Shown: positions 21,969 to 35,572, counted from the first letter of the stretch. The stretch is DNA of 64,000 nt from Cannabis sativa (GCF_029168945.1 NC_083607.1:33403257-33467256); one strand, 5' to 3'. Numbers and translations are program-made. The notes: generated by a model from the letters alone, not told the origin.

Positions 21969-23888
21969 TGTTGGGTTTTATGCCCTAAATAAAACTCATT
22001 TCATATAATCAGATTTACTTATTAGTAAAGATCAGAAATAACATTTTATGTTGCATGGTTCACATGATTTATTTCATGATTATATGTATATAATGTATGA
22101 ATTCTTTTTAAGTCCAGAACATATGAGTTGGTTAAAGATTATAGTGTTGTCAGCACAGTGGAATATAATCTTTATTATATGTTCAAAAGTTTATTCCCTG
22201 ATTTGTCAGAACACTGGATTTAGACTGACATGGTATAATCAGCGATAGGTATTCTTACACCTTGGAAAAGTGTTATGTCCTTTCCAGGACATTGGCAAAG
22301 TTTACCAGTATCGGATGTATGGAGTATACATCGGAAGGGACCGATATTGAACTTTGATTAGATATATTAAAACTTACCGTAATATCTATTCAATTAAATA
22401 TCACCTGTTGATCCTAGATCAAATGATCTTAATCCTGATATGGGTAGGTTCAATCTCAAGAGTGTTATTTGTGTTCTTTGATTTGTTAGTTAAGCCTAAT
22501 TTTGTGTCAGGGTGATACGTACATTATGGGAACACGGTAGTGTAATTGAGTGGGAGCGCTAACATAAATATGGAATCTATAGCTTCTATTTGGCAAATAG
22601 AAGTAAAGGATGATTTCCTTCGAGCTTAACCAAACGAAGATAAATGGTGGAGATCTCATTTCACTTAGCTGAAATATCATTTATACAGGGTTAAGTGTTT
22701 TAAGGATAAAATACATTGAAGGTGTAGCGGTAACAGTAGTGCCTTTTCAATGTAGATCATCTATATAGAGGATCATTGATCACATTAGGGTTATAACAAT
22801 GGATAACTAATGACGTGTCTATATCATGGAACATATAGAGCGTTCTATATGACTGAGAGTGCAATTCCAAGTTCTAAGTGTGGATTCAATGAGGAATTAA
22901 TAAGTTAAGGAATTTACTTGGTAAATTCGGTTCGACTTATTGGAAGCTCGGTTATATAGACCCATGGTCCCCATACTAGTTGAGACCATACTACTTGTAA
23001 GACTCAGTTAATTGATTTTAATTAATCAATTATAATTCTAAAAGTTAGACTATGTCTACTTTATGAATTCTCACAGTTTAAGGATGAAATCGTAAATAAA
23101 AGGGTTTCTAGGTTTAATTATTAATTGAGAGACTTTGCATGTCTAATTAATAATTATTTTAAATGACAATATTATTTAATAATCTATTTTAGTTATTAAA
23201 TAATTAGTTTTGGCATTTAAATGATTAGAATTGGAAAAATGGCATTTTAGAGAAATAGAAATAAAGTTGAGGAAACTGCAAAATCCAAGTGAGGCCCATG
23301 AAACCCTATGGCCGGCAACCTCTTTGTGATTTTCCCAATTATTATTTTCATTTTTAATTGCCATGTAATTGCTAATCAAAGCCTAGCAATAATAGGAAAG
23401 TGGTGGATCACACTAAATAAGGCAGTTAATCAATTACACAATAAAAGAGGAGACTGTTTATTTAGAAAGTTGTGCTCTCCCTTTTCCCTATATAAAGCAA
23501 CCATTGTTCTCTTCTCTTGCATGTCTTTGTATGCTTCATAAGCCACGAAATTAAGAGAGAAAAAGAGAGAAAAATTTCGAAATCCTTGTGAGATGAGTAG
23601 TGCCCACACACATCAAGTGGTATCTCAATCATAGTATGTAAGACTATGGAATTTCTGCATCAAAGAAGGAGAAAAGAAGATCCAGGTTCAGATCTTGGTG
23701 ATGCTCTGCTACAGAAAGGAATCAAGGGCTAGAGATTTGAACGGAAGGAGTCATATTATTCTGCTGCACCCACTGTAAGGTTTTCTAACTTTATATGTGT
23801 TTGTTTTTATTGTTTTAGAATTCATATTAGGTTGTTAATCCAACATACTTGTTAGTAAATCTAGATCCTGGTAAAATAATTTCCAACA
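21969..23888 (+). repeat. 3' LTR of copia element A
   Basis: TGTTGGG to CCAACA, 1920 bp, followed by ACGTG. Close to the 5' LTR with only scattered differences, e.g. a one-base length difference near 22230. Confidence 0.92.
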
Positions 23889-24390
23889 ACGTGTTGAAAC
23901 TGCCACACGCAATAAAGTCTGACGACACAACCCCCGATCTGCCCCTACGAGGCTATGATCACTTAAGTCTATTGACGGCTACACTACAAAGAGTCACGTC
24001 AGTCAAAAGACAATAAGGACATTCCACATAAAAGCCCTACATCACCTAGGGATTTCACCATGCATTACCCATGGTATATTCATTGGGAATACCCAACTTT
24101 ATTGATAGTTACAGAAATACATGTACTATAATTCTGGGAATCACCCCACCAAAAAACACTATAAATACCCCCTCAAAGCTCATTAATGGGGTGGAGAATT
24201 TTGGGTTGCATAAGTGCAAGAAGAGTAAATACTCACCAAGAACATTCTCTGTATTTAATATACTCATAAATACACAGATTCGTGGACTAAGGCTCATTAA
24301 CGCCCCAACCACGTAAAAATCCTTCTCTTAATTTCTTACAGCTCTTTAATCTTCTATTATTTTATTGGTTGCCAAAAACCTCGGTCAACA
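23889..24390 (+). mobile_element. Right part of gypsy-type LTR K
   Basis: Starts with the A duplication ACGTG, has a TATA box TATAAATA at 24160-24167 and ends GGTCAACA at 24390. The copia sequence of B resumes at the next base, matching A from about 7661. K was therefore inserted in B before A entered K. The tiny frames at 24071-24316 are not genes. No primer site follows, so this is the 3' LTR of an element or a solo LTR. Confidence 0.65.
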
Positions 24391-26687
24391 CATATCATTG
24401 GATGAATGGTCTATAAATCATTTCATGTCATTCTATATTTTCTCTTAAGATATTAAATGACACATATGATTATATTCTCGAAATTCTATCCCAAAATGAT
24501 ATAAATCCTAAATCTTAGAAATCTCCTACTTGTATGAGCAAATCAACTTCGAGTTAGATTAGTAGTGGTGGTCCAAGAAAGAATTACTCATTATACAGGT
24601 ACACTTTCACTAGTGTTTAAAAACCATTTTCTATCAATGGATTCAAACTGTATGTTGGTAAGCAATATGAGTTTAGTATTCTGTGACCAGAATCCACTTG
24701 CACTATTCTAAGAACTCTTTGATGTAACTAAATCTAAGTCATCAAAAGACTACAACCATTTTTTAATCTATGGCATTTGTATATTGTTCATAGTGGTTTC
24801 GACAAGATCATTCTCTGCAAAGAGTTAATATGCCTATATCCACTAAATTAAGTGCATCTCATTTGCAGATGGATGTACATTCAAGGGTGGATATGAGTTT
24901 TCGTTGTATTCTTAAAACGATCACTCTAGATTTTACCTTATGCAAAAGAAATTTGAAATGTTTGAAAAATTTCATGAATTTCTAGCAATGTTGAAAAACC
25001 ATTAAGGTAAGTGGTTAAAGATCTTGCGAACTGATAGGGGTGGATAAATAGTAAGTAGATATGCAGTTCAAAGATCATTAAATTGATTTTGAATTATATC
25101 CAAACTTACCTCCCCAGAAATTCGATTTGCATATTGATGATTAGTTAGTAGTCGTTGCCTTAATCGTTCTATGGTAATACAATTTCAGAATGATGCAATG
25201 GTTGTATACTTAATGTAAATCATTACTAGATTCATGGATGACCTAATCGAAATCTTAAGAAAAGCTAGAACTGTTAACCTTGGTTTGCATGCTTGTTAGC
25301 TATTCTTAGTGATTAGGGGTGAACAATCCCATAGTCATTAGATAAGAAAGTGTTTGTTTAAACAAATACTACTTTTCTAAGAAAATGACTAAGTCTGAAA
25401 ATAAAGTAGCAAATAAAGGAGATTTCTTTTCTTGATTCCAAAAGTGTTCTATCATCTTATTTTACAACATGATCCCACTGCCTCTGTTGTCTTAACACAA
25501 CCGAAGAGGTCAATACCATTTAGTTTTCTTAGACATAATTAACTATACCTTGTTGTAGTGGGAGAGTTTCAAGGAACTTTACCTTCTCATGACTTGGAAG
25601 ATACTAGTGATTAAAATCCATTGTGAGTTTAAACAAGTAATGGATTGTCAAGATAAGAAACTAAGAAGAAAAGCCAAGAAAGTTATGGTTTAATCCATTC
25701 ACATGGAGTAACCTAAATTTTTCTATTACAAGGACATGAAAGGAAATTTTCGTTTATAAGTCTATTCAATGGACTTGACAAAACTTCATGTTCCTAGTAT
25801 TATAGGTTTGACTTTATCTAAACCTATGGCTTATGGTATACCTGGTAATTACTTACTCTAATGTAAGCAACTTACTTTAGTAAGATGCTGCAGCATTTTC
25901 TTTCCAAAGGCAATCTATAGAAGCTTCACAACTTCTAGGCATAGATTTTTTTAATCTAAGGAAAAGTCTCAACTATTCTAGAAAAGATAAAGCTCTGAAA
26001 GAATTTCTTAAATCAATAGTGAGAGGTCTCAGATATGCTTTAGTATGCCTTAGACCAGAGACCTGCTGTTGAGTGGGAGTAATGAGTAGGTATCAGATTT
26101 ATCCAGGAGAGGAACATTGGAAGACAATCAAGTAAATCTTAAGATTAAGAAGAGGAACTATATGTTAGTCGATAAGGGTGTGTTTAAAACTCTTAGACTA
26201 CACCACATCAGATTTCTAGACTTGCCTTTGTGCTAGAAAGTTTGCTGATAAGATGGTGATTACTCTGGGGGTGGAGTAGTGATTTTGGAGAAGTGTAAAA
26301 ACCTATCTGAAGTCTCTTAGTCTACCAGAGAGATAGTGAATGTTAAAGTTGCAGGAAAGGTACTTATTCAGTCTAAGGAAAGTTCTATACATTTGTGGCA
26401 CCGTTTCAACTTGTCTTAACTACTAGTGTTATTTCCTGATTAACCAAAAAGTAGTTGCCAAAAGTATAGAATACAGTATCCCAAGATAGTAGACATATAG
26501 AGAGGAATTTAACAATATCAAGGATTTTGTGATTAAGGAAGAGTAATGGTGGAGAAAAAGTTATGGTTAATTCAACCTGTCAGATCCTATTACGAGGAGT
26601 ATACTACTACTACACTTGATTTGTATATCAAGGTGTTGAGATTATTTGAAATTCATTTTTTGTTTTATATTAGTGCAAGTGGGAGTT
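24391..26687 (+). pseudogene. Decayed copia pol of element B
   Basis: Same decayed integrase-RT-RNase H sequence as in A (7661-9486 plus 21558-21968), without the H insertion. The integrase remnant KWLKILRTDRGG is readable near 25010-25045 with stops on both sides. The RNase H-side remnant (GLRYALVCLRPET, NPGEEHWKTIK-like) lies near 26020-26130. It is useful as the empty-site reference for H near 26273. Not functional. Confidence 0.75.
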
Positions 26688-28490
26688 TGTTGGATTTTAT
26701 GCTCTAAATAACACTCATTTCAATATAATCAGATTTACTTATTAATAAAGATCAAAAATAACATTTAATGTTGCATGGTTCACATGATTTATTTCATGAT
26801 TATATATATATAATGTATGAATTCTATTTATGTCCAGAACATATGAATTTGATAATGATTATAGTGTTGTCAGCACAGTGGAATATAATCTTAATTATAT
26901 GTTCGAAAGTTTATTCCCAGATTTGTCAGTTCACTGGATTTAGACTGACATGATAATCAGCGATAGGTATTCTTACACCTTGGATAAGTGCTTTGTCCTT
27001 TCCAGGGCATTGGCAAAGTTTACCAGTATCGGATGAATGGAGTATACATCGGAAGGGACCGATATTGAACTTTATATAGATATATTAAAATTTACCGTAA
27101 TATCTATTCAATTCAATATCACCCGTTGATCCTACATCAAATGATCTTAATCCTGATATGTTTAGGTTCGATCTCAAGAGTATTATACATGTTCTTTGAT
27201 TTGTTAGTTAAGCCTACTTTTGGGTCAGGGTGATACGTACATTTTGGGAACATGATAGTATAATTGAGTGGGAGCGCTAACATAATTATGGAATCTATAA
27301 CTTTTATAGGAATTTAGAAGTGAAACGATGATATCCTTCGAGCTTGGCTAAACAGAGATAAATGGTGGAGATCTCATTTCACTTCGCTGAAATATCATTT
27401 ATACGGAGCTAAGTGTTTTAAGGATAAAATACATTGAAGGTGTAACAGTAATTTCATGCCTATTCAATGTAGATCATCTGTTAGAGGGTCATTGATCAAA
27501 TTAGGATTATAACAATGGATAACTAATAGCGTATCTATATCGTGGAGCATATAGAGCGTTCTATATGACTGAGAGTGCAATTCCAAGTTCTAAGTGTGGA
27601 TTCAATAAGGAATTAATAAGTTAGGGAATTTACTTGGTAAATTCGGTTCGACTTATGGGAAGCTCGGTTTATATAGGCCCATGGTCCCCATACTAGTTGA
27701 GACCGTAATACTTGTAAGACTCAGTTAATTGATTTTGATTAATCAATTATAATTCTAAAGTTAGACTATGTCTAGTATGTGAATTTTCACTATGTTATGG
27801 CTTGATTGTGAAGAAATAGTGTTTTGGGGTTTATTTGTTAATTAAGAGACTTTATGGAGTCTAATTAATAAATATTATAAATGACAATTTTATTTGATAG
27901 TTATTTTAATTATTAAATAAAAAGTTTGGCATTTATAAGGTTGAATTGGAAAATATTGTATTATTAAATAAATATTTTATTCTTTTTTAATCCATTTAAT
28001 TGAACCCTAACCCTGTAGAAGAATAGTATAAAAGGAAGGTTATGGTCTCATTATCCAACTAATGCCTCCAAAGCTAATAACCTAGCTTTTGATGAGACCT
28101 CTTCTTTCTTCTTTCTTCCTCAATTTCGAAAAACACTATAGCCTATCTTCACAAATATTTTTTCAGCCATTAGTGAATGAGTGAGTGCCCACACACATCA
28201 AGTGGTATCTCAATAATAGTGTGTAAGACTTTAGGAGATTCCAAACAACAAGAAGGAGAATCAACATCAAAGGAAGGAGAGAAAGAGATCCAGGTTCAGA
28301 TCTTGATTATGTTCTGCTACAGAAAGGAATCAAGGGCTAGAGATCTGAACGGAAGGAGTCATTGTATTCCGCTGCACCCAATGTAAGGTTTTCTTAAACC
28401 CTTATGTGTTTATTTCATTGTTTTAGAATTCATATTAGGATGTTTATGAAACATACATTGTAGTAAATCTAGATCCTTGTAAAATATTTC
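26688..28490 (+). repeat. 3' LTR of copia element B
   Basis: Starts TGTTGGATTTTATG right after a GCAAGTGGGAG tract. It is more diverged than the LTRs of A, and the last bases (expected CCAACA) are changed or lost. The 5' half of B lies left of the window, beyond K. The R-U5 hairpin is kept (GTTCAGATCT near 28293). Confidence 0.82.
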
Positions 28491-28815
28491 AAATAGTTCC
28501 TTATACCGTTGGAAAGCTTGTTTCGAGCTCTATGTGATTATCTATATTTTAAATTCCATGAATATATTTTATGAATGTGAAATCAGGGGTTAACCCTATT
28601 TGTGAAAATCCCGGATTGTGTGACTAGGATTACCGGCACCTGGTCAGGAGCACCTGGGGATTTGGAATCTCTACCTTTGCGGGAAAACAGGTAAGACATA
28701 GTTAGCACGTAGAGTATGCGCGGTGGCACTTATATTGAAATTGATATATGTGAGTAATTGTAACCGGGATTAGGGTTATTACCCTAATATGAGCGGTTAA
28801 TAGCCTAGGGTTATT
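28491..28815. other. Unassigned stretch between copia B and C
   Basis: No gene. The phrase CGTTGGAAAGCTTG, the ACAGGTAAG stretch near 28688 and the general make-up recall the LTRs of the Tekay-type elements D and G, so it may be a fragment of a third such LTR. This is an impression, not an alignment. Confidence 0.3.
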
Positions 28816-28850
28816 TGTTAGAATTTATTTTACCAGGATCTAGATTTACT
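28816..28850 (-). repeat. 35-bp copia LTR end fragment directly before the LTR of C
   Basis: TGTTAGAATTTATTTTACC and the following bases repeat the first 35 bp of the inverted LTR at 28851. This is an older LTR end into which C was inserted, or a partial tandem copy. The rest of that LTR is not seen here. Confidence 0.65.
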
Positions 28851-30764
28851 TGTTGGAATTTATTTTACAAGGATCTTAGATCTACTCACAAGTATGTTGA
28901 TTTAACAACCTAAATATGAACTTCTAAAACGATAAATAAAACACATAAAAAGTTAAGAAACCTTACAGTGGGTGTAGCGGAATAATGTGTCTCCTTCCAC
29001 TCAGATCTCTAACCCTTGATTCCTTTCTGTCGCAGAGTATAATCAAGATCTGAGCCCGAATGTCCTTCAGTTGGATGTGATCCTTCATAGTCTTCCAATC
29101 TATGATTGAGGTACTGTTTGCTGTGTGTGGGCACTTCTGTCTCACTTGGGATTTCAAAATTCTCTCTCTTTTTCACTGTGTATTTCGTGTATGGTAGCAT
29201 GCAAGAGGAAGAGAGGAGGGCTGCTCTATATAGGGAAAAGGGAAGCTCAACTTTCCAAAATAAACAGTTTCCTCATTTACTGATTAATTGATTAACTGCC
29301 TTATTTGGTGTGATCCACCACTTTCCAATTATAAATAACTGCTAGGTTTAGGTTAGTAATTATTTTGCATTTAAAAAATGAAAATAATAATTGGGAAACA
29401 CACAACCACGTGGCCGGCCATGGTGTGACTGGGCCTCACATGGATTTTAGAGTTTCCACAACATTATATCTATTTTCCCAAAAATGCCATTTTTCCAATT
29501 CTAACAATTTAAATGCCAAAACTAATTATTTAATAACTAAAATAGATTATTAAATAATATTGTCATTTAATATAATTATTAATTAGACATGCAAATTCTC
29601 TTAATTAATAAATAAACCTAGAAACCCTTTTCTTTACGATTTCATCCCTAAATAGTGAGAATTCACAAATTAGACATAGTCTAACTTTTAGAATTATAAT
29701 TGACTAATCATAAATCAATTATTGAGTCTTACAAATAGTATGGTCTCAACTAGAATGGGGACCATGGATCTATATTGCTGAGCTTCCAATAAGTTGAACC
29801 GAATTTACCAAGTAAATCCCTAACTTATTAATTCCTTGTTGAATCCACTCTTAGAACTTGGTATTGCACTCTCAGACTTATATAGAGCATTCTATATGTT
29901 CCACGATATAGATATGCTATCTCATTTAACCATTGTTATAATCTTAATGTGATCAAAGATCCTCTATATAGATGATTTACATCGAGATGGGATAAATTTA
30001 CTGTTTCCACCCCTCAATGTATTTGGCCCCTTAAAACACTTAGCTACCTGTAAATGATGTTTTAGTGATCTAATATATAGTCACTGAAACAAGAGCTCAT
30101 CCATTTACTTCTATTTAACTAGGCTCGAAAGGAATCATCACTTGACTTCTATACACCAGTAGAAGCTATAGATTCCATATTTATGTTCAGCGCTCCCACT
30201 CAGTCAGGCTATCAAGTTCCCAAAATATACGTATCACCCTGACCCAAAAGTAGGTTTAACTAATAAATGAAAGAACATGAATAGCACTCCTGAGATTGAG
30301 CCTAAGCATATCAAGATTTAGATTCTTTTAATCTAAGATCAACTACTGATATTGACTTGGAAAGATACAACGGTAAGTTTATAATATCTTGACCAAGTTC
30401 AATATCGGTCCAGTCTAATGTATACTCCATACATTCGAAACTAGTATACTTTACCAATGTCCTGGAAAGAACATAACACTTACTCCAAGTGTAAGTATAC
30501 TTCATCGCTGATTATCACATCAGTGTAAATCCAAAACACTGATGAACAGGGACTTAGTCTTTTGAATCATATAATCAAAATCACCTTCCAATGTGTTGAC
30601 AATACTATAATTGTGAATAAATATATGTTCTGGACTTAACTGATTTTATGCATATATATTAAACCATAAGCATGTAAAATACATGTAAACATAAAAACTT
30701 CAAAACTCTTAAATTGATAACTATCAGATTGTAATGGGTTTTATTTAGGGCACAAAACCCAACA
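28851..30764 (-). repeat. 3' LTR of copia element C
   Basis: From TGTTGGAATT to ACCCAACA on the plus strand, 1914 bp, followed by the complement of the purine tract (TACTCCCACTTGCAC). The U5 hairpin has C-G and G-U pairs where A has U-A and G-C. Confidence 0.9.
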
Positions 30765-32463
30765 TACTCCCACTTGCACTAAAATAAAACAAGTTGTGCA
30801 TTACAATCAATCTATTGTCTTGATCTTCAGATCAAGTGTAGTATATTTGAATCCACCCATATTTCTTGAACCAGGTTCATAAAACATTATGAAACATCCT
30901 TAACTATATGCTTTACTCATCAAGGGATAGTGAAATCCTTACTGCTTATTAAGTACATCTTATCAAATAGAGGACATATCTCTCAAATTTTTAAATTTGG
31001 AATTGAGATAATGCAGTGTATATTTTTCTTCAGTAAAATAACTTTTTGGTAATTTCGAATTTACAAAGTTATTTATATCTTCTCTGATGGAGCTTGAATT
31101 ATTATAGATGGGTTTTTACACTCTTCTAGAATAAGTCCTCCACCCCCAGAGTAACCACCTTCTCAAATTCTTAATGAGTTGGTGTGGATATTAGGATTAC
31201 TAATGTATAGTTCCTTAATATCTAACATATAGGTCACTTTCATAAATATTTCTTGATTGTCCCCTAATGTTCCTTATTTGATTACATCTCAGATTGCTCC
31301 CACTCAATTTCATATATCTGGTTAATTTTTTTTTAACCTCTTATTATTATTTTGAGGGATATCTCGTTGTGACTTATTGCCTTAGTCTGAAATTGTAAGT
31401 TTCTTTAATACTAGGTCATCAACATAGCAGTTTAGTATTTAAAGTGTAAAATACTTGCTAGAGATTAAGCAATCAAATTAAGATACCATAAAATGTTATG
31501 AGGATTAGAAATCTTGACTCAAGTCATTTGAATAGACTACGCAAGAATTTTTCTATCTTATTCTCATAATTCTGATAAGTTATTTCTATCCACGTGAATG
31601 GTTAGATTTCTTTTATTAGTGGTGTTCTCAAGTTCCTATCACAAGTGTCACCCAAATGAGAATGGGTAAAGAATTTTAATATTCTCCCACTCAATTAAGG
31701 TAGTGTGATACATTATCAAAGAACTTTATTGGTATCATTATCTATTACAACAGTAAATCTAAACTGGAACATATAATCAAGATTAAGGATGTATTCTGGT
31801 AATAGCTAATTTATTATATTATTTTCATGTTTAAAATTATGTGTCACAAAGAGTACTGTGGAATAAAGTCCACCCCTAAGTATATAGAGATTATGATCCA
31901 TCCCTAAAGGTTGTATAGATCATGATACGTGTAATAGAGATTATGTGGAGTTGAATATAATCCACAGTTCATTAGATATAAAAGATCGTTGAACTGCATA
32001 TTATTCTTAACTTTTTCTCCACCCCTATCAGATCAAAAGATCTTTTTATTGAACAAATTCTTAATAATTGTTTTAGAATTAACAATTATTCATAAACATA
32101 GAAATAATTTCTGGTGTTTATGTAATAATAACTCTTTAAGGAGTTTAAATAACTATAAAATTTGTATCAATAATAAAAACACATACACATACAAACATAA
32201 TAAATATAATAATTGATAATTGATTTATAAGATAAAGTAATGAAGCTCAACTTAGAGATTGCAATTTATTTGTAAAAAAAACTTTATTAAAAAAGATTGT
32301 TTGCAATATTATGAGAGCAGGGAATAAAATCCCAAACTTGAAATCCAAATTGTTTTAAAATTGAAACAATTAATTCAAAAGTAAATAAATAAATGAGCTT
32401 CTTCTTTATTTTTGACGAATCCATCCCTTTATCCAGCTTTCAGATCCAACTCACTAAGACAAC
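30765..32463 (-). other. Degenerate 3' internal part of element C
   Basis: No frame. Short matches to the pol of A and B on the minus strand: the integrase remnant around CTGATAGGGGTGGAG (32029-32015) and the segment around CTCTGGGGGTGGAG (about 31160-31147). Most of pol has been deleted between them. Confidence 0.6.
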
Positions 32464-33331
32464 ACCTGAGTTTAAGAAGCTTGAGCTATAAGAAGAAAAA
32501 TAAACAAGGTTAGTAGTCCAGAATTAATTATCCAAATGGATAATAATTCACTAAAACACATCAGTTTATAGAAAGAAATACCTTGTTTCTTTGCAAGAAG
32601 CTTAGGACATTGGGGTTTCCAATGGCCTTTCTCATTGCAGTAGAAACATTTTCCTTTTGGTGTATCACCAGAAGCTGCAGCCTTTTTGTTCTTAGGTGCT
32701 TTCACAGCTTGAGCTCGCTTCTTGGCATTTTTCCACTTCTTCTTATTCTTGGATTTGGAAGTAGAGGCAACATGTGCCTCAGAATTATTCGTCCTATTAC
32801 CATTTCCAGAATTCTAAGGTTTACTCCCTTTCTTCTTGGGTCCTCCAATCAAATTTTCATATGTCTGAAGGTCATTGACTAACGGGTGAAAGTCTTTTTC
32901 CTTCTTGTTCATGACATAATTTGATGTATAGGGCAGAAAATCTAGAGTCAGACTATTCAAGATGAGACTCACTTGAGTAGTCTGATCCATTTCAGCACCA
33001 TGATTATGGGCTTCCTGGAAATCACCTACCATTTGGAGAAGGTGATCATGCACATTCTGATGGGGTTCCATCCGTGCATTGATGAATTTCTTAGTTGCGT
33101 CAAAGCGAGACTGGATAGATGCCATGATGAATAGCTCAGTTAACTGCGTCATGATTTCTGCAGCCGTGACAGCGTTAGCAAACCTTGTTTTCAAGGTGTC
33201 AACCATGCTGGAAAGCATGAAGTATCGAGCTTTGTTGTTAGCATTCTGCCAACGCTCGTACTTCTCTTTAACAGCTTTGGTTGCATTGTCACCTGGCTGT
33301 TCAGGAGACGACTTAGTCAACACAAACAGGG
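32464..33331 (-). pseudogene. Copia gag of element C, main part, with zinc knuckle
   Basis: Frame 33323-32814 (169 codons) is a copia-type gag core (UBN2-like): EKYERWQNANNKARYFML, then LFIMASIQSRFDA, then SLILNSLTLDFLPY. After one TAG the same frame goes on to a CCHC zinc knuckle, CFYCNEKGHWKPQC, near 32640. Then WIINSG follows where the protease active site should be, with Asn in place of the catalytic Asp. Insertion of D at 33331 separates it from its N-terminus (42865-42764), which also carries a one-base frameshift. In the family gag packages the RNA into particles; here it is dead, though still quite readable. Confidence 0.85.
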
Positions 33332-35571
33332 TGTAACACCCTAACTACCTTAGGCGTATTACGTGATTTTTAAACGTACTGTGCAGCTCGTTGCTAATCA
33401 ACGAGGTTTATGGAAAAACGTGATTAATTAAAATTTTGCTTTTTAATTAAACTTATAAACCATATTACAAAAGACTCGGGATCCCGATTTATAAAATCAT
33501 TTACAAAAGTTTTAACTGTTTAACTATTACATAAAATTAAAAGTCGTCTAACGACCAGTTACAAAAATTCAGCCTTGCTGTCCCGAGGATCGTACGCTCC
33601 AGGCCTAACCGCCCCGACATGTACAATCTCATAAGCTCGCTCACGGTCCATCAGCTATAGCCTTGCCTTTACCTACACATGAACATAAACTGTGAGTCGA
33701 CAGACTTAGTAAGAAAAGCATAATAATATCATACATAATTCTAACTGCCGTGTCCAACACGATACTGAGTCCCGCTACTGCCATGTCCAACATGGTACTG
33801 AGCCACTACTGCCATGTCCAACATGGTACTGAGTTTTGAACGTTCACAGGGACGGTACTATTGACAAGTATCCTCCTGATCCGTCGAACCGGTCATACTC
33901 CGCCGTGCCGGTCATACTCCGGCTCGTACCGACGGGATAGGTCAATAGCACCGAACCACCAACCAAATGTCAGCCTGATCGGTCGAACCGGTCATACTCC
34001 GGCTGCTGGTCATACTCCAGCCTGTACCGACGTGACAGGGTTGGATGGTTCGAAGCCTATATACATAACTAATGTAATCTAACAGGCTTCCTACATGCAC
34101 GCTAAACATGTAATCTATATATGCATACTGTTATACTAATCTTACCTGGATTCCGATTTCAGGTGTGCGGCCAACTGACCGGCGAAGGCGAGTGGCGGAT
34201 TACTGGCTCCTAAACCATAAAAATCACAACGCTATAAGTGACACGCTAAATCACTTCCCGGGGACTAAAACTAGGAACTAAAAGTTTCCCAATCGATAAA
34301 AAGCATGGCAATACCCCTAAAAACACAAAAACGAGGAAAACACGGGTTCGGAAAAATTCCCCAACCGGTAGACCGGTTGCCCAACCGGAATTCCAGTTCT
34401 GGGAATTACAGGACACCCATCCGGAATACCGGTTGCACAACCGGAATTCCGGTTCCTCGCAGGAATTTTTCAAAAATTCCTAACTCGACCAAATCAAACC
34501 CAAATGGTTCCAAACCTTCCAGACCTGCTCTAAATACCCCAAAGAACAAATCTAAGGCAACAAACTAACCCAGGAACCACAGAAACAAAATTCACCATTA
34601 AAGCTCAAGCTTTGAGTTCTAAACTCAAACTTGAGCAAATCCCACAAACATGCATTCAAACCTAGTTAATTCTACTCAAATATGCTTGAAATAGCTTCTG
34701 AAATCAAACAAAAACCTCAACAATAACCCAGCAACAGATTCAATCAATACTCTTTGAAAATCATATTTTGAGCTAAAACTTCCAATTTTGAGCAAAGCAA
34801 TTTAACACTCATTACTAACAACCTAATTAATCACAAATCAACATACTTAAATCTCAGAAACAACAACAATATTCCAGCAGCAACAACATCAAAGATTCAA
34901 GCATGCAACAACCATTTTCATCATAAATTTCAAGAAAAACAAAGTAAGAAACTAAAGCCAAGAAATACCTCAATGAAAATTCACTTTGGTCTTGCTAAAC
35001 CACTTGAATTAACCAAGCAAAACCCAGCCCTTGCACAGCCAAGCCTTGGCCGAAAAGAGAGAGAGAGAGAGTTTTGAGTGTTTTGAAAATTTCTTTTAAT
35101 TTTGGCTAAGTGTTGAATTTTGTGAAAAAAAGAATATAAGCCACAAATCATATTTTATTTCAGCCAACAAATTAAAATAAAATAACCATTTAATCCATTA
35201 AATAAATCACATTAGACAAAACACTAATGGGGCAAAAAGACCATTTTGCCCCTCCACCATAAAACCACATAAATCATACTAAAGGGGTATTTTTGGGACA
35301 TTCTAAATTCCCGGCCATTCCCGACATTCCCAATGTCTAAAACCCGTCCCCAAACTACTAACATACTAAGTTGTGATTTCTACTGAGCCAAACGCCGAGT
35401 TCCAAAATACCGGGCACCGGAAACGCAAAATATGCAACTACTGAATAACATAACCATGCATTTCTGAATTCCATAAATAACAGTATCTTAAATTATTTAA
35501 ATAGCTATAAATAATTTCATAATTAATCACAATTAACTGATAATTTCCAAATTAACTAAGCGGGCTTTACA
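33332..35571 (-). repeat. 3' LTR of element D
   Basis: 2240 bp. Contains the hairpin group CGTGT-CCA-ACACG (33749-33761) and two CCATGT-CCA-ACATGG (33781-33795, 33812-33826), duplicated GGTCGAACCGGTCATACTCC-type units (33880-34035), and CCGGAATTCCGG-type palindromes (34370-34455). Differences from the other LTR cluster between 33390 and 34450 and are rare elsewhere. Confidence 0.93.
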
Positions 35572-35572
35572 A

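Larger units (their letters stand above)
96..23888 (+). mobile_element. Ty1/copia LTR retrotransposon A, non-autonomous, with nested insertions
   Basis: Two LTRs of about 1.92 kb in the same direction (96-2014 and 21969-23888), flanked by ACGTG. An initiator-Met-type primer-binding site follows the 5' LTR and a purine tract (GCAAGTGGGAG) precedes the 3' LTR. Without the insertions J (5384-7282) and H (9487-21552) the element is about 9.8 kb. The 3.4-kb leader has no long reading frame; the downstream part holds decayed integrase, RT and RNase H. I see no recognisable gag. The LTRs differ at only a few per cent of positions by eye, so the copy is far younger than the decay of its pol, which points to mobilisation by another element's proteins. 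Confidence 0.9.

Noticed and set aside
24071..24316. 81-codon plus and 67-codon minus frames
   Set aside because: Inside LTR K, overlapping its TATA box; no domain.
28177..29291. Short frames of 60-69 codons near the B and C LTR ends
   Set aside because: They follow the conserved R-U5 nucleotide sequence of the copia LTRs in both directions; conservation is better explained by LTR function and the RNA hairpin.
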